Shown here one piece after another: positions 42,830 to 52,040 of a DNA stretch of 64,000 nucleotides. Position 1 is the first letter of the stretch. The number at the start of each line of letters is the position of its first letter. The notes beneath the pieces are model-generated. The model saw only the letters and a program-made list of their open reading frames with translations. It was not told the origin of the DNA and did no database searches. This stretch comes from Hermatobates lingyangjiaoensis. Its lineage: Eukaryota; Arthropoda; Insecta; Hemiptera; Hermatobatidae. Made by a program: the position numbers and the translations under genes. The DNA lies in contig JAPFBL010000374.1 in assembly GCA_026182355.1 (NCBI GenBank), positions 25,001-89,000 of the forward strand, read 5' to 3'.

Positions 42830-43125
42830 AAAAAAAATACAGAAACACGATACAACTGGATACAATACGAGTTGAAAATCTAAGAAGAGTAACACCCAGA
42901 GTAAAGAAACATACTTACAAACTCAAATTTTCGTGCAATCCATCTTCAGGAGAAAAGGGAAAGGGAGACCATGGACGTTGTGGACGTTGTAAGGCTACTT
43001 GCCGTTGCATCTACAACTGTTTGGTCTCTCTTTCTCATTTCTTCTGATTACAGATTGCCCGAAAAATTTAAGTATTTAAGTGTGTTTCTTTATCTTGTGC
43101 GTTACCCTTTTTCGATGTTGGAGTC
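42830..43125. mobile_element. Family C inverted pair, diverged
   Basis: The minus arm has AACACGATACAACTGGATAC and CCATCTTCAGGAGAAAAGG. The plus arm has TTCTTCTGATTACAGATTGC and CCGAAAAATTTAAGTATTTA. The arms differ at many sites. The open frames here are repeat-derived. Confidence 0.7.
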
Positions 43126-43149
43126 GTTTAGATATATATGTATATACTA

Positions 43150-43398
43150 CATTGAAGAAACGGTCCACTCGGACTATAAAACTTTAAATTACACAAAACA
43201 CAAGACAAAAAAAAAAGATAAATACACACGTACTAAATTCAATATCTCGAACTGTTGTTCGTCATCAGGAGAAGAGTAGAAGAGATCTCTCTCAATTCAT
43301 CTTCTCTTCTAGTCTTCTCCTGATGACGAACAATAGGTCCAAATATTAAATTTAATAAGTGTGTATTTTATCTCTTTTCTTTGTCATTTTTTGTGTAA

Positions 43399-43430
<32 letters not shown>
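43150..43430. mobile_element. Family E inverted pair, variant
   Basis: ACTGTTGTTCGTCATCAGGA on the left and TCCTGATGACGAACAATAGG on the right, axis near 43290. The outer flank GAAACGGTCCACTCGGAC marks the tail. (TA)n follows at 43404-43432. Confidence 0.85.
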
Positions 43431-43440
<10 letters not shown>

Positions 43441-43509
43441 TACATATAAACTTATAATATATATATATAATATATAATATATATATATATATATTATATA
43501 TATATATAT

Positions 43510-43640
43510 ATATATAAACTATATTGACACAAAGAGCACTCAGAAATGAAACAGAAACTCACTACTATATTTCAATGTCCTCGTCATCAGGAAGATAGAA
43601 ACGAGTCGCTCCGCAGGCAGACAACGACTGTCTTATATAT
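43510..43640 (-). mobile_element. Family Q unit
   Basis: Minus strand: CTTCCTGATGACGAGGACAT and TGAAATATAGTAGTGAGTTT, with the TCTGAGTGCTCTTTGTGTC tail toward (TA)n at 43485-43516. Confidence 0.7.
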
Positions 43641-43654
43641 ATGCCGTATATATA

Positions 43655-43925
43655 CATATAAAAAGATTTCACATAAACACGTGAAATAACAATCAATAAT
43701 GAAACCACAATATGAAATGGGAAAACAAGACTAAGATCTTTCAACCGTGACAAATGGTCTTCGTCAGAGTCAAAAACCCAACTGACTCTGACAACTGACT
43801 CAAAAACCCAACTGACAAAAACCCAAGAGTCAGTTAGTTTTTGACTCTGACGAAGACCGCTTGTTACCGTTGAATGATCTTAGTCTTGTTTTCCCATTTC
43901 ATATTGTGATTTGATCATTGGTCAA
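43655..43925. mobile_element. Family A inverted pair with scrambled centre
   Basis: The minus arm 43660-43783 and plus arm 43828-43920 are complete. The centre 43783-43828 repeats AAAAACCCAACTGAC three times, which suggests template switching at the axis. Confidence 0.85.
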
Positions 43926-43979
43926 ATGATTGTATATATATACAATCATATATATATATTGATCATTGTATATATATAC

Positions 43980-44460
43980 AATTAAAAGAAACGGTCCACC
44001 GGACTTTTTTAAATAAAATAAATTCAAAACGAAGGAAACACACAGAAAGACACAGACATAACTCACATCGATATTTTGACCATTATCGTCATCAGGAGGT
44101 GTGAAGAGCGAAGAGTCCCGCAGGAAGACAGGGCAGCGACTGAACTCGGAGACCGCAGCCAGTACCCCACCACTTACCATCAAACGGGAAGGGAAGGAAG
44201 GAAATGAAGGGCCAAATTAAGACTTAATTTGTCTTAATTTGGCTCTTCATTTCCTTCCCTCCCTTCCCGCTTGGTGGTAAGTGGTGGGGTACTGGCTGCG
44301 GTCTCCGAGTTCATTCGCCGCCCTGTCTTCCTGCGGGACTCTTCGCTCTTCGCTCTTCATACCTCCTGATGACGACGATGGTCGAAATATCGATGTTAGT
44401 TATGTCTGTGTCTTTGTGTGTGTTTCCTTCGTTTTGAATTTATTTTATATATATATATAT
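43980..44460. mobile_element. Family D inverted pair, long arms
   Basis: The minus arm 43980-44217 and plus arm 44218-44445 meet at AATTAAGACTTAATTTGTCTTAATT. The heads are at 44065-44102 (minus) and 44360-44398 (plus). A duplicated CTTCGCTCTTCGCTCTTC lies in the plus arm. (TA)n at 44445-44461. Confidence 0.9.
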
Positions 44461-44461
44461 A

Positions 44462-44705
44462 AATTATAACACATATAATAGATATACCACCTGAACATTT
44501 TGACAATAGTTGTCATCAGGAGGCGAAGTGATCTTCAGGAGGCAGGGAGGCCACTGAAGACTGCCCTACCTCCCTGCGGAACACTTCAAATCGTTATGAC
44601 GATGATGGTTGAAATATAGGGGTGATTTATATCTATCTATAAATCTTTATGTTGCTTTCGTTATAATTTTTATCTAAAGTTCTATGGACCGTTTCATTTG
44701 ATATA
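44462..44705. mobile_element. Family D-like inverted pair, diverged
   Basis: The left arm has GAACATTTTGACAATAGTTG and TCATCAGGAGG. The right arm has TATGACGATGATGGTTGAAA, TATAGGGGTGA. The cores have decayed (GTTGAAA). Confidence 0.6.
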
Positions 44706-45040
44706 TATATACGAGTTCAAAATTCAAGAAGAGTAACACACAGAGTAAGGAAACACACTTATAGACTGAAATTTTCGGGTAATCCGTCTTCAGGAGAAAA
44801 GGGAAAGGGAGACCAAGCACGTTGTAGACGCAACGGCAAGTAACCCGTTACTTTGTCGTTGCGTCTACAACGTGCTTGGTCTCCATTTCTCTTTTCTCCT
44901 GAAGACGGATTACCCGAAAATTTCAGTCTATAAGTGTGTTTCTTTACTCTGTGTGTTACTCTTCTTGAATTTTGAACTCATATTGTGTCCAGTTTGGATC
45001 GTGTTTCGTTTAATTAAGTGAAAGATATATATATATATGT
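44705..45040. mobile_element. Family C inverted pair
   Basis: The minus arm 44710-44840 and plus arm 44845-45022 are near-perfect. The axis is GGCAAGTAACCCGTTACTTTG. The plus head CTCCTGAAGACGGATTACCC and GAAAATTTCAGTCTATAAG is complete. (TA)n at 45024-45041. Confidence 0.9.
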
Positions 45041-45047
45041 ATTGGTA

Positions 45048-45171
45048 AAAGCTGGGAGCAGTCCTTCTTGGATACATGCGTTTAAAAAATGAATGTCCGA
45101 TTTCACACTATTTAATTTGTTAGAAAATGTTTCTAATTTTCTAAAACTCTTTTTTACCTCTTCATTTTAAA

Positions 45172-45212
<41 letters not shown>
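45048..45212 (-). pseudogene. PLE ORF N-terminal fragment
   Basis: From ATG at about 45168 the minus frame reads MKR, stop, KRVLENLETFSNKLNSVKSD, IHFLNACIQEGLLPAFTNT, then (TA). The upstream side is (TA)n 45175-45212. The break is again right after Leu-Leu-Pro-Ala-Phe-Thr-Asn. Confidence 0.7.
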
Positions 45213-45217
<5 letters not shown>

Positions 45218-45224
45218 TACTTAA

Positions 45225-45520
45225 AATAAACTGTGACACATAGACAGAAACATAACAAAGACTCACTTTTCAATATTTCGACCGCCATTACGGTGAGTAA
45301 ATGCCATTAATAGTGAGTCTTTGTTATGTTTCTGTCTATGTGTCACAGTTTATTTTAAGTGTAATCTGTCCTACTGGAAACGTTTCGGTTTATAATGGTA
45401 TATATGGTATCAAATGAAATGGTTTTGAGTTGGCTGCTGCCCTTTGAGAAGTCTACTTCTACCCGATGACGACGAAGTCGAAATATCGTTTTTAATCAAT
45501 CTGTGAAGCTTTTATAAAAA
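45225..45520. mobile_element. Inverted pair plus a family G-like head
   Basis: 45228-45290 and 45312-45362 are inverted (AAATAAACTGTGACACATAG, ACAGAAACATAACAAAGACT). The minus head GGTCGAAATATTGAAAAGTG has lost CTGATGA. A plus-strand head CCGATGACGACGAAGTCG, AAATATCG at 45458-45490 belongs to family G. Confidence 0.6.
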
Positions 45521-45699
45521 AAAATTAAAACTACTTGTATTTTGTAATATTTATATGTTTTCTTATCTCGACCATATTATTTTGAGTTTCTTATATATAT
45601 TTTCTAATCTCAACTTAACTGGTAAAAAATTAAATATTGCGTAAAATTTATATTTATATATATATATACAAAACAGTAAAGAATTGTCGACCGTAGGAC

Positions 45700-45830
45700 A
45701 GATATGTATCATAAAAAGGATAAATCGGGATGCGGTCAGTTTCTTCCACTGAAGTCTAACCAAGGCAATGAGAGTTTGATTGGAAGTGGAAGAAACTGAC
45801 CTCATCCCGATTTATCCTTTTTATGTTATA
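45700..45830. repeat. Inverted repeat, unassigned
   Basis: AAGGATAAATCGGGATGCGG, TCAGTTTCTTCCACT reads back after GGAAGTGGAAGAAACTGACC. The centre contains CAAGGCAATGAGAGTTTGAT as in family F. No GAAA core is visible. 45840-45975 is ATTAAT-rich. Confidence 0.7.
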
Positions 45831-45979
45831 TATATATCATAAACATATAATATACAATAACTACATATTATATAATTATATATTACATATATTAATTATT
45901 ATTAATTAATTAATATTATATTATAATATAATATCAATATTAATTAATTATTATTATTAATATATATATTAATTATTAT

Positions 45980-46363
45980 ATATCCACTTAAAATTCGAAA
46001 AAACGATCCAAACTGGACGCAAATCAGTTCACAAACGAAGAAAAGCAACACACAGAGAAAGAGACACACTTACAAACTCAAATTTTCGGATGATCCGTCT
46101 TCAGGAGAAAAGAGAGAATGGGCGACCAAGCACGCCGGAAAACACAACGGCAGGAAAGTGGGTTTTCCTGCCGGTGTGTTTGCGGCGTGCTTGGTCGCCC
46201 ATTCTCTCTTTTCTCCTGAAGACGGATCATCCGAAAATTTGAGTTTGTAAGTGTGTCTCTTTCTCTGTGTGTTGCTTTTCTTCGTTTGTGAACTGATTAA
46301 TTATTATATATAATTATATATATATTAACTATATATTATATAATATATATAATATATATTAAT

Positions 46364-46412
<49 letters not shown>
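45980..46412. mobile_element. Family C' inverted pair
   Basis: The minus arm 45985-46150 and plus arm 46155-46295 are inverted with CTCCTGAAGACGGATCATCC and GAAAATTTGAGTTTGTAAG heads. Stem II becomes CGGA/TCCG against CGG/CCG in C. The plus arm ends in an ATTA-rich tract and (TA)n 46361-46410. Confidence 0.85.
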
Positions 46413-46894
46413 TGTTAAAAAGTGAACTGTATTTAGTATTGTTTGCTGCAAAGATTGAAATCTTTATTTAGAAATAATTAATAATATTATGTAGCCAATT
46501 TGTGTTCGTACTGTGATTTTATTGTTTTAAAATAGATATTATTTAAATAATATAATTATAATGAGAGAAATAAACAGCATTAAATAAATGTTTTTGTATA
46601 TAATGAGTTTTGTATCACCTCGATATAATTTATAATTTTAGTTTTATTTTTTTATTATAGAGGTGGTTAGAGGTGGTTAATGGTAGGTAGTGGGAAATGG
46701 CAGCAATACGTGAAGTGCTACTTTTGTAATAGCAGTGGTCGAACCAATGCTACTCCGCGTGGTCACCTCACGCACTTTGGAGTAATCTAAAGTTGCTAAA
46801 GGGCAGCACGTTAAACTAGTCGGCCTGATTTGATTTTTTTGGTGGTTATATGGCCGAAATGCTTAGGAACACATATAAAGTCAAAACAGGTTTG

Positions 46895-46988
46895 AGGTGG
46901 TTTCATGTGGTTTCTGTGGAGCTCCTAATGAATCAGTCGAGCATATTTTAGAGACTTGTCCGAGGTACGCAAGATCTAGATAAAAAAT
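46895..46988 (+). pseudogene. Non-LTR retrotransposon C-terminal zinc-knuckle remnant
   Basis: The + frame reads FEVVSCGFCGAPNESVEHIL, ETCPRYARSR, stop. C-x2-C-x8-H-x4-C with ESVEHIL and CPRY is typical of the C-terminal end of Jockey/I/R1-type LINE proteins. The sequence before it (46670-46890) is not open. 46420-46660 shows nothing. Confidence 0.55.
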
Positions 46989-46999
46989 TGAGTTTATAA

Positions 47000-47077
47000 C
47001 AGGAAATATAATAAAAAATATTGTTGTTTCATTTGTTTAATGTGAAATTTTGTTATATATATATATATTTATATATA

Positions 47078-47129
<52 letters not shown>

Positions 47130-47205
47130 TATATATATAACAAAATTTCACATTAAACAAATGAAACAACAATATTTTTTATTATATTTCCTGTTATTTA
47201 TTTCC
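47000..47205. repeat. Inverted repeat around a (TA)n core
   Basis: ACAGGAAATATAATAAAAAA, TATTGTTGTTTCATTTG, TTTAATGTGAAATTTTG occurs at 46999-47055 and, inverted, at 47139-47198, around (TA)n with TTTATATA interruptions (47054-47140). Here the (TA)n is inside and the unique sequence outside, the opposite of the ribozyme pairs. Confidence 0.9.
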
Positions 47206-47210
47206 TGTTA

Positions 47211-47819
47211 TTTTATTTCTTTCCTGGGGTCCATAGGATCGGGAATATCATCAAGGACATTTTTCCTCTCCTGTCCTCTTCCCCCTCCACCTCCTCCGTC
47301 TTCCGAAAACCCCCTCGCCTGTCCTTCAGAAAGCCTCCCAATTTAGGAAACCTGTTTTCCCACAGATCCCTTGAAACTCCTGGGACTGGGGTGGTGCGTG
47401 CTGGTATGGAGAAATGCGGCCGTCGCCTCTGCCTTACCTGTCCTTTAGTTAACCCTTCACCTTTCTTCTCCTCACCAACCAACTCTTTCCGCGTCCCACC
47501 TAACACCTCCTGCTCATCCAGGAATTGCGTCTACCGACTGAACTGTAGACAATGTGGAGCATTCTACATTGGTATGACTTCTACCAAGCTCAATGAGCGT
47601 TTGAACAACCATAGAGCTTCGGTCGGTCAGCGCAAACAGCTTCCTGTAGCTATCCATGCCAACAGCCATAACCTTTCTTTTAATGACTGCTTTTCTGTTC
47701 AAATCATTAAGCTAGTGACCACTGATGACCGTAGTTTGACATTAAGAGCGTCTGAGGAGGCCCACATATGGTTATTGGGGGCCCGATCAGATCCCGGTTT
47801 AAATCAGAAGCGTTAACTT
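47211..47819 (+). pseudogene. PLE copy 4 (family E), C-terminal coding part
   Basis: One continuous + frame runs from FFPGVHRIGNIIKDIFPLL, through KPPNLGNLFSHRS, CGRRLCLTCPLVNPSPFF, CVYRLNC, AFYIGMTSTKLNERLNNHRA and RASEEAHIWLLGARSDPG to a stop at 47814-47816. It covers the last 200 residues, homologous to family G at roughly half identity. The reverse transcriptase part is missing; the 5' break is in the inverted repeat described before it. GIY appears as CVY, as in family G. Confidence 0.8.
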
Positions 47820-48290
47820 TTATTTGTTTTTCCTTTTATTTTTAACTTATATATTCATATTCATATATATATATTTTTTTTATTATTTTATTATTATATA
47901 TATTTTTTTCCTTTTTTTATTATATATATTTTTTATTTTATTTATTTATTTATTTATTTTTTTTTTTTTTATTATTTCCTTTTTTATAATTTTTAATTTA
48001 TAATTTTTAATTTTATAATTTTATCTATTGTTTTTGCTTTCTCCGTTCTCCGACGTTTAGTGCCTAGCTCCTTTTTTACGCTAGTGCTACTCTCTTCGGT
48101 TGACTCTTTATTTCTTCATTCGCGCTCCGTTCTTCGACGTGGGGAGATCTCTCTCACTTCGTCCTCTCTACTAGTCTACTCTCCTGATGACGAACAACAG
48201 TTCGAAATATTGAATTCTGTAAGTTTTCTTTGTATTCTCTTTTCTGTGTCGTGCTTTGTGTAATTTAAATTTTTATATATATATATATTA
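47820..48290 (+). mobile_element. PLE copy 4 3' UTR, ribozyme and tail (family E)
   Basis: T/A-rich UTR, then TTCGACGTGGGGAGATCTCT, CACTTCGTCCTCTCTACTAG and the head CTCCTGATGACGAACAACAG, TTCGAAATATTGAATTCTG, tail to (TA)n at 48274-48290. This links the small family E pairs (42342, 43150) to a coding PLE. Confidence 0.8.
48181..48215 (+). ncRNA. Hammerhead-like ribozyme motif, family E
   Basis: Core CTGATGA, stem II CGAAC/GTTCG with loop AACA, GAAATATT. Stem I is CTC against GAA (two pairs, one mismatch). U17 is a less favoured cleavage base. Confidence 0.5.
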
Positions 48291-48291
48291 T

Positions 48292-48392
48292 ATAGACGGA
48301 TCCTCCGCAAATTTGAGGTTACAAGTGTGTCTCTTTCTCTGGGTGTTCCTTTTCTTCGTTTTTGAGTTGATATATATATATATATATATATA
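48292..48392 (+). mobile_element. Family C' tail fragment
   Basis: GACGGATCCTCCGCAAATTT, GAGGTTACAAGTGTGTC and a tail into (TA)n 48370-48393. The 5' part of the core is lost. A sister copy lies at 51388-51470. Confidence 0.7.
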
Positions 48393-48888
48393 TATTCAGG
48401 TAACTCACCACAAATGAATGAAGATAGTCGCTCTGAGGCCTTTCGTTTTCACGTCGTCAGAGAGCAAGTGAATACAAGTCGTAGGCAGGTTATGAATTTT
48501 GATTTAAAGATGGAGTAAGATTGGCATCATTGACAGTATTTTTCCCTATAACTGTTGAAATAGTCTTGATTTGTTTGATAATTCCTTCAATTAGAAATTC
48601 ATCTAATTTAAAAAGGCCTGGACTAGTGTTGACCAAGTTCTTAGAAAAGTCTTTTATGAGGGCGCTTTCTACAATGTTTCTTCTTCTTTCACATGACATA
48701 AAAACCAACTCCTTTGCTTCTTTCCAGTTGATTAAGTGATTTTTGTCTCTAATGTGTAGGAACAAGGCACTTTTATCATCTTGTCTTCTAACTGAATACT
48801 CATGTTGCTTAATCCTTGTATCCATTCCTTTTCCCGTCTGTCCAATATAAGCCAACTCGCAATCCTTGCAAGGAATTCTATATATATA

Positions 48889-48928
<40 letters not shown>

Positions 48929-48945
48929 CACCCCCTCTCATCAAC
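48393..48945 (-). mobile_element. PLE copy of a third lineage: GIY-YIG fragment, UTR and ribozyme
   Basis: Minus strand: Tyr-Arg-Ile-Pro-CKDCELAYIGQTGKGMDTR, HEYSVRRQDDKSALFLHIRD, NHLINWKEAKELVFMSCERR, then VESALIKDF, INTISTVI-type end and stop near 48490. YIGQTGK is the classic YIG half of GIY-YIG. The 5' side runs into (TA)n at 48895-48925 exactly where GIY would be encoded. A hammerhead motif lies 25 bp after the stop, followed by the tail to (TA)n. Confidence 0.8.
48430..48465 (-). ncRNA. Hammerhead ribozyme motif, best-formed in the window
   Basis: Stem I GCTCT/AGAGC is five perfect pairs. The core CTGACGA is canonical. Stem-loop II is CGT-GAAA-ACG with a GNRA loop. GAAAGGCCTC then gives stem III AGG/CCT and C17. 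All core positions that I can check are kept. It lies directly 3' of the PLE coding fragment on the same strand. Confidence 0.7.
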
Positions 48946-49060
48946 CACCCAACAGATGTCTCAACCCTGAACTAGGGATAGTTCAGTTTTGTGCATTGAC
49001 TCTCACACGATGTGACATTAGATTGTAATACACCCTATACTTTAGTCGTTAGCTTAGCCA
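48926..49060 (+). mobile_element. Family K leader fragment
   Basis: CACCCCCTCTCATCAACCAC, CCAACAGATGTCTCAACCC and ACACGATGTGACATTA match 51520-51650, but here the sequence stops before the ribozyme core. 49061-49690 contains no feature that I can name. Confidence 0.7.
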
Positions 49061-49689
49061 TTTCCCACTACCTACTTATGTGAAACTGGATTTTCCCTTT
49101 AAACTGCCATAGAAACCAAATAGCGAAGTAGACTTAATGCTAACTTCAGAATCAAACTTTCAACTATAAAACCAAAAATGATTACAAAATAAACTCTGTG
49201 TTAAAATTCCTAGTAATTCTGTTTTATGTGTTTTATGCACTTGTAGAAAATATGAAAATTAAAATCTTTTAGTTTTGAATTTTTATTCACGAAAATTCAC
49301 ATTGAAATAATATTAATTTTTTAATTGTTTTTATGCATACAAACTATTTAAAAATTCACATGACAATATTTACATTATGATTGTATGAAATCATTAGAAT
49401 CTTGGGGGTTCCCGGGAAAGTTACTGGAACCAAAAAGGGTTTCGCGTCGAAAAAAGTTTGAAAAACTCTGGTGTAGGCTATTTATGTATTAATAGAATGA
49501 CAATTTAGAAACACTGGAATCCTGGAGTAAAACTAAAGCCACAGAAAATTTGACAGACACTGTTGGGTGAATGTTGTCCAAGGACCTCATTAAAGAATTT
49601 GTTCCCTTTTCAGTTATTTAAATTTTTATGCTGTTAAAACGTGACTTGATGAATTGGTTTGGGTCCTTATTGGTTCTTTAGGGTTACCC

Positions 49690-49825
49690 TGATAGTAAGA
49701 TCTTAGTAATTTTCTCCAATTTCTTATTGTGGTATGAACATTGATTGTTGTTTCACGTGTTTATTGTAAAATTTTGTTATATATATTATATATTATATTA
49801 TATATAATATATATATATTATATTG
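49690..49825 (+). mobile_element. Family A tail, diverged
   Basis: GATCTTAGTAATTTTCTCCA, ATTTCTTATTGTGGTATGAA and GTTGTTTCACGTGTTTATTG into (TA)n. It is an old copy. Confidence 0.65.
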
Positions 49826-49827
49826 CA

Positions 49828-50260
49828 TAGGTGTGTGTTCTCTAATCGGGGGTTCGGTCAATCTTCTAGGATTAAAAAATCGAACTTCGTTGCCAACGTT
49901 TCGGTTTTATTGAAAACCTTTTTCATAGGCAGAAGTATGAATTTTTTAACTAAAGTAATGTAAATGAAATTTACATTATTTAAAGGCAACAGTCCAGTCG
50001 AAGGTTTTGTCCGGTTTAACATTGTTGTTCCTTTAAATAAGTAAATTTCATTTTCTTAGTTAAAAAATTCTTACTTCTGCCTGTGAAAAAGGTTTTAAAA
50101 TAAAACCGAAACGTTGGCAACGAAGTTTGATTTTTTTTATCCTGGAAAATTGACCGAACCCCGATTAGAGAAACACACCTATTCTATCTACCGGTCGATA
50201 TATTATTGAATCTGTTTATTATAACCAATAAATATTATATATATATATATATTTATATAT
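49828..50260. mobile_element. Family F inverted pair
   Basis: The minus arm 49828-49985 and plus arm about 50000-50215 meet at the CAGTCCAGTCGAAGGTTTTG region. The outer flanks GATATATTATTGAATCTG and (TA)n are present on the right. GCCTGTGAAAAAGGTTTTAA is the plus head. Confidence 0.85.
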
Positions 50261-50265
50261 AATTA

Positions 50266-50395
50266 TATAAGTATGGGCAGCAAATCTTCTTGAAGACAAA
50301 TGGAATTAAAGTATGCAGCAGCTTCTGCATTGACGTCAGCAAAAAGGTCGTCAATGCAGAAGCTGCTGCATACTTTAATTCCATATATATATATA
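50266..50395. pseudogene. Inverted pair of PLE N-terminal fragments
   Basis: The minus arm reads VNAEAAAYFNSICLQEDLLP then Ile-Leu into (TA)n on the left. The plus arm KKVVNAEAAAYFNSI enters (TA)n on the right. The axis is GACGTCAGCAAAAAGGTCGTC. It is the same ORF start as at 31684, but only about 25 codons remain. Confidence 0.7.
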
Positions 50396-50590
50396 GTCTC
50401 TAATTTTATGTTTGAACCGTCTTCAGGAGAGATAAGAGTGGGAAGCCAAGCGCACTGGGTCACCAACCGTCTCTGAACCAGTGCGCTTGGTTTCCCTCTC
50501 TTATCTCTCCTGAAGACGGTTCAAACCGAAAATTAGAAACTGTAAGTGTGTTCTTTTGATTTCTCTATGTTTCTTCTCGATTTCTCTATG
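50395..50590. mobile_element. Family B inverted pair
   Basis: The minus arm 50395-50465 and plus arm 50466-50580 meet at GTCACCAACCGTCTCTGAACC. The plus head CTCCTGAAGACGGTTCAAAC, CGAAAATTAGAAACTGTAAG has GAAA for GAGA in the stem I 3' strand. Confidence 0.85.
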
Positions 50591-51375
50591 ATATAGCTTC
50601 TCGACCACTGATATTTCAAATTCACACAAGGGGTTCTTGAGGATTTTGGTCGTAAACATACAACTCCTGATTATAAGCCGACGTTTTGCCAAAGTTGTTT
50701 GGCATTTTCAAGGCTAAAAAACAATTTATTAACGATATAAGTAAAGCAAGATAAACACATCACCGGACACCACCCAACAGAAAACAAACAACACAAACAA
50801 CAATTTTGTAACAAGAGAACCACAAAGGATCATAAAATACCTAGTGTTTTATTATTATTATTATGATTTAAAAACAAACATTTGTTGTTTAAAACTAATT
50901 ACTGGTTATTAATTATTGAGAACATCAAAAAACCCGATTTTCAAACAGCAAAACAACACACAGACAGACAGTAACAAACACAGAAAATTACAAAACAATG
51001 AAAAAAAGAGTCAAAAATTAAAAGAAATTAAGAGAAAAAAAACAAATAACAAAAACCTTACAAACATTATTACCTTGACTTAGAAGAAACACGATTTCAG
51101 TCCATAAGCATAGACCGGTAAATAATAATAAGAATAATAACGCTAGGTATTTTATGATCCATTGTGTTTCTCTTGTTACAAAATTTTTGTTTGTGTTGTT
51201 TGTTTTCCTGTTGGGTGGTGTCTGGTGATGTATTTATCTTGTTTTACTTATGTCGTTAATAATTTGTTTTTTAGCCTTGAAAATGCCAAACAACTTTTGG
51301 CGAAACGTCGGCTTATAATCAGGAGTTGGATGTTTTATGACCAAAATCCTCAAGAACCCCTTGTGTGAATTTATA
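50590..51375. mobile_element. Family I inverted pair, 0.78 kb
   Basis: Arms 50620-50840 and 51130-51368 are inverted: TCACACAAGGGGTTCTTGAG, GATTTTGGTC, then the heads. The 290-bp centre has AACAAA-rich sequence and shows no ORF. The minus head has one base lost in CGACGTTTTGCC. Confidence 0.85.
51273..51313 (+). ncRNA. Hammerhead-like ribozyme motif, family I
   Basis: Stem I AGCC/GGCT, core TTGAAAA (two departures from CTGANGA), stem II GCCAAA/TTTGGC-type, GAAACGTC. It shares stem I with family H but has an unrelated stem II. Confidence 0.5.
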
Positions 51376-51387
51376 TATATAAATATA

Positions 51388-51481
51388 TAGACGGATCGTC
51401 CGAAAATTTGAGGTTGCAAGTGTGTCTCTTTCTCTGTGTGTTGCATTTCTTCGTTTTTGAGCTGATTTTATATATATATAT

Positions 51482-51520
<39 letters not shown>
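51388..51520 (+). mobile_element. Family C' tail fragment with (TA)n
   Basis: GACGGATCGTCCGAAAATTT, GAGGTTGCAAGTGTGTCTC, then (TA)n with one TTATAA interruption to 51520. Confidence 0.7.
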
Positions 51521-51524
<4 letters not shown>

Positions 51525-51735
51525 CCCCTCTCATCAACCACCCAACAGATGTCTCAACCCCGAACTAGGAATAGTTCAGTTTTGTGCATTGACTCTCACA
51601 CGATGTGACATTACATTGTAATATACCCTATACTTTAGTCGTAAGCTTAGCCTGATGATGGTCTACGAGACCGAAACATGTCGTTGTTTTATTGAAAATA
51701 ATATTTAGTTAGTTATTAAATAGTGTCAGAATGTG
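51520..51735 (+). mobile_element. Family K PLE unit, leader and head
   Basis: The leader shared with 48926, then the complete head and an AT-rich tail (TTGTTTTATTGAAAATAATA). It is unpaired. Confidence 0.75.
51647..51685 (+). ncRNA. Hammerhead-like ribozyme motif, family K
   Basis: Stem I TTAGC/GTTG (with G-T pairs), core CTGATGA, stem II GGTCT/AGACC with loop ACG, GAAACATGTC with stem III AC/GT, loop AT, C17. All core positions are canonical. Confidence 0.65.
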
Positions 51736-51764
51736 TATATATGAAAGGAAAAGTTTGGGCCAGT

Positions 51765-51880
51765 TGATTTTTTTATTCCCCGAGGAACTCAGAAGGGGCT
51801 GTAGGACATTAGAAAACTATCTAAAAAGGTAACCGAACATGAAATTGGCATACATTATCAAATATATATATATATAATCA
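51765..51880 (+). pseudogene. PLE ORF N-terminal fragment
   Basis: The + frame PRGTQKGL, stop, DIRKLSKKVTEHEIGIHYQI enters (TA)n at 51862. It keeps the basic Leu-Ser-Lys-Lys helix but ends before the Leu-Leu-Pro segment. Confidence 0.5.
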
Positions 51881-52040
51881 ATGATCAAACCACAATAAGA
51901 AAATGGGGTTTTTGACACTGACGAAGACCGCTTGTTACGGTTGAAAGATCTTAGTCTTGTTTTCCCATTTTCTTATTGTGGTTTGATCATTGATTGTTAT
52001 TTTACGTGTTTATGTGAAATCTTATATATATATATATATA
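51876..52040. mobile_element. Family A pair with short minus arm
   Basis: The minus arm is only AATGATCAAACCACAATAAG, AAAATGGGG. The plus unit 51908-52022 is complete (ACACTGACGAAGACCGCTTG). Confidence 0.8.

Noticed and set aside
47050..47346. Open frames rich in Tyr-Ile (also 11755, 15485, 27173, 28260, 32114, 48732, 51319)
   Set aside because: They are translations of (TA)n microsatellites with flanking repeat sequence, not membrane peptides.
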